Part shown: piece by piece, positions 4,036 to 5,275 of the stretch | How positions within the stretch are numbered: position 1 is the stretch's first letter | Layout: every line of letters begins with the position of its first letter | Assembly: GCA_003541285.1 (NCBI GenBank) | Contig: DPMS01000716.1 | Span: forward strand, 1 to 5,275 | Length of the DNA: 5,275 nucleotides | Direction: 5' to 3' | DNA from: Actinomycetota bacterium | GTDB taxonomy: Bacteria > Actinomycetota > Actinomycetes > Streptosporangiales > Streptosporangiaceae | Notes under the pieces: model-generated | Database searches by the model: none | Seen by the model: only the letters and a program-made list of their open reading frames with translations | What the model was told of the DNA's origin: nothing | Translations under genes and position numbers: made by a program

Positions 4036-5275
4036 TCAGCCGCTGTAGAGGGAATCGATGTCGTCGGAGTACTTGGCGTGGACGATCCTTCGCTTGAGCT
4101 TGAGGGTCGGGGTGAGTTCCTCGGTGTCAGCCGTCCATTCCACCGGCAGCAGCCGCCAGTGCTTGACCTGCTGGACCCGGGCCAGCCGCTGGTTCGCCGC
4201 ACTCACTGCCTGCTCCACCTCGGCCAGCACTACCGGGTGGGTGGCCAGTTCCGCCAGCGAGTCGGCCTCGATGCCGCGCGCCCTGGCCCAGGCGGGCGCC
4301 ACATCGCCGTCCAGGGTCAGCAGCGCGACCACGTACGGGCGGAGGTCCCCGAAGGCCAGCGCCTGGCCGACCAGTGGGTGAGCGACCAGCAGGTTCTCGA
4401 TCGTCGCCGGTGAGATGTTCTCCCCGCCCGCCGTGATGATCAGTTCCTTCTTGCGGTCGACGACCGACAGGAAGCCGTCGGAGTCGAGACTGCCGACGTC
4501 GCCGGTGTGCAGCCAGCCCTCCTCGTCGATGAGCGCAGCGGTCAGGTCAGGCTTGTTGAGGTAGCCGGGGGTGTTGAGCGGCCCGCGGGTAAGGATCTCG
4601 CCGTCCTCGGTGATCCTGACCTCCACCCCGGGGAACGGCTGCCCGACGGTGCCGACCTTGAAGCGATCCACCGTGTTGGAGGCGAAGGCGCCGGTGGTCT
4701 CGGTCATGCCATAGATGTCGAGGATCTTCATGCCCAGGCCGGCGAAGAACGCGGCCACCTCGGGGGGCAGGGGGGCGGCGGCGCTCGACACGGTGGCCGC
4801 CTCGCCGAGGCCGAGCAGTGCCCGGATCGGGGCCAGCACCTGCTCGTCTGCCACCCGGAACTGTTCCGCCAGTTCGGGCGGTGTGGTGTGACCATACTGG
4901 CAGCTCTCCACATAACGGCGGCCGGCCGCCATCGCCTGCTCCACGGCGGCCTTGCGGCCGGCGTCCTGCTCGGCCGCGAGCAGCCCCTCGATTCCTGCCC
5001 GCACCTTCTCCCACACCCGTGGCACGCCGAAGAACGAGGTCGGGCGCACCTTCCCGATCACCCCGACCAGCTGTGATGTGTCCGGACAGAAATGGATGTG
5101 CCCAGCGGTGTGGATGGCCAGGTAGATGCTGAACATGCGCTCCGCGATGTGCGCCAGCGGCAGGTAGGACACCCAGCGGACGCCGGTGGTCACGGTGCCG
5201 GTGGCGTCGGCACAGGCAATCTCGTACAGCACGTTACGGTGAGTGAGCAGGACGCCCTTGGGGTTGCCGGTGGTG
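4036..5275 (-). CDS. Long-chain fatty acyl-CoA ligase (AMP-forming), 5' end beyond window
   Basis: 412 C-terminal residues are visible of an expected ~600. The enzyme activates fatty acids with ATP to acyl-adenylate and then acyl-CoA, cytosolic or membrane-associated. The fragment opens in the ATP-binding P-loop TTGNPKGVLLTHRN at the right edge. It continues with YLPLAHIAER, the adenine-binding YGMTETTG (fragment residues about 188-195), GWLHTGDVG (about 253) whose Asp binds the ribose, and the hinge DRKKELIITAGGENISP (about 273-289). It ends with ELTPTLKLKRR containing the catalytic Lys (about 392) of the mobile C-terminal domain, then KYSDDIDSLYSG. PTSFFGVPRVWEKV is typical of the long-chain (FadD15-like) subgroup. 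All motifs in view are intact. No N-terminus or promoter can be seen. This gene looks like stable chromosomal background flanking the tRNA-Sec site; substrate length is inferred from subgroup only. Confidence 0.92.
   Translation of the reverse strand, partial: TTGNPKGVLLTHRNVLYEIACADATGTVTTGVRWVSYLPLAHIAERMFSIYLAIHTAGHIHFCPDTSQLVGVIGKVRPTSFFGVPRVWEKVRAGIEGLLAAEQDAGRKAAVEQAMAAGRRYVESCQYGHTTPPELAEQFRVADEQVLAPIRALLGLGEAATVSSAAAPLPPEVAAFFAGLGMKILDIYGMTETTGAFASNTVDRFKVGTVGQPFPGVEVRITEDGEILTRGPLNTPGYLNKPDLTAALIDEEGWLHTGDVGSLDSDGFLSVVDRKKELIITAGGENISPATIENLLVAHPLVGQALAFGDLRPYVVALLTLDGDVAPAWARARGIEADSLAELATHPVVLAEVEQAVSAANQRLARVQQVKHWRLLPVEWTADTEELTPTLKLKRRIVHAKYSDDIDSLYSG

Noticed and set aside
3808..4413. 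Plus-strand frame with DGNRTRRRRGAPSTSFEDRG
   Set aside because: This is the usual artefact of translating the antisense of a tRNA gene, then of the acyl-CoA ligase.

Overview
The window comes from a high-GC actinomycete. Most genes are strongly GC-biased at the third codon position, the lipoprotein signal and integrase look actinobacterial, and the fatty acyl-CoA ligase is of the mycobacterial/streptomycete FadD15-like type. The genus cannot be told from this sequence alone. The leftmost ~600 bases are visibly lower in GC than the rest.

Layout. Bases 1-316 hold the start-less fragment of a minus-strand gene whose product resembles the glycine/alanine-rich hydrophobic region of actinobacterial polymorphic-toxin or WXG-type proteins. 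Bases 317-621 have no gene but are dense in symmetry: two copies of a 22-bp palindromic element, a 10-bp perfect inverted repeat around a possible -10 box, and a strong Shine-Dalgarno. These lead into an intact orphan solute-binding lipoprotein (622-1929). Convergent to it on the minus strand are a small cold-shock-domain-like ORF (1965-2216) and, just upstream with a GTGA-type junction, the C-terminal ~60% of an FGE-sulfatase (SUMF1-fold) protein (2222-2692). That gene stops abruptly near base 2690, where the plus-strand sequence becomes a tyrosine-recombinase integrase (2694-3803) that has lost its own N-terminus at the same point.

Right of the integrase is a ~100-bp repeat-containing spacer, then a selenocysteine tRNA gene (selC, anticodon UCA, 3908-4000, minus strand), then the 3' two-thirds of a long-chain acyl-CoA ligase gene (4036 to the right edge, minus strand), which looks like the chromosomal flank.

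Interpretation. The 3' end of tRNA-Sec faces the integrase, the geometry of an element integrated at a tRNA 3' end. Everything left of 3908 is therefore a candidate genomic island at selC. It looks eroded, with a toxin-like fragment, a truncated FGE gene and a truncated integrase, and only the lipoprotein gene is clearly whole. The most interesting items are the selC-integrase pairing, the FGE + CSD-like translationally coupled pair (possibly the tail of a larger, undescribed multi-gene system), the double-truncation junction at ~2690, and the paired palindromes upstream of the lipoprotein gene.
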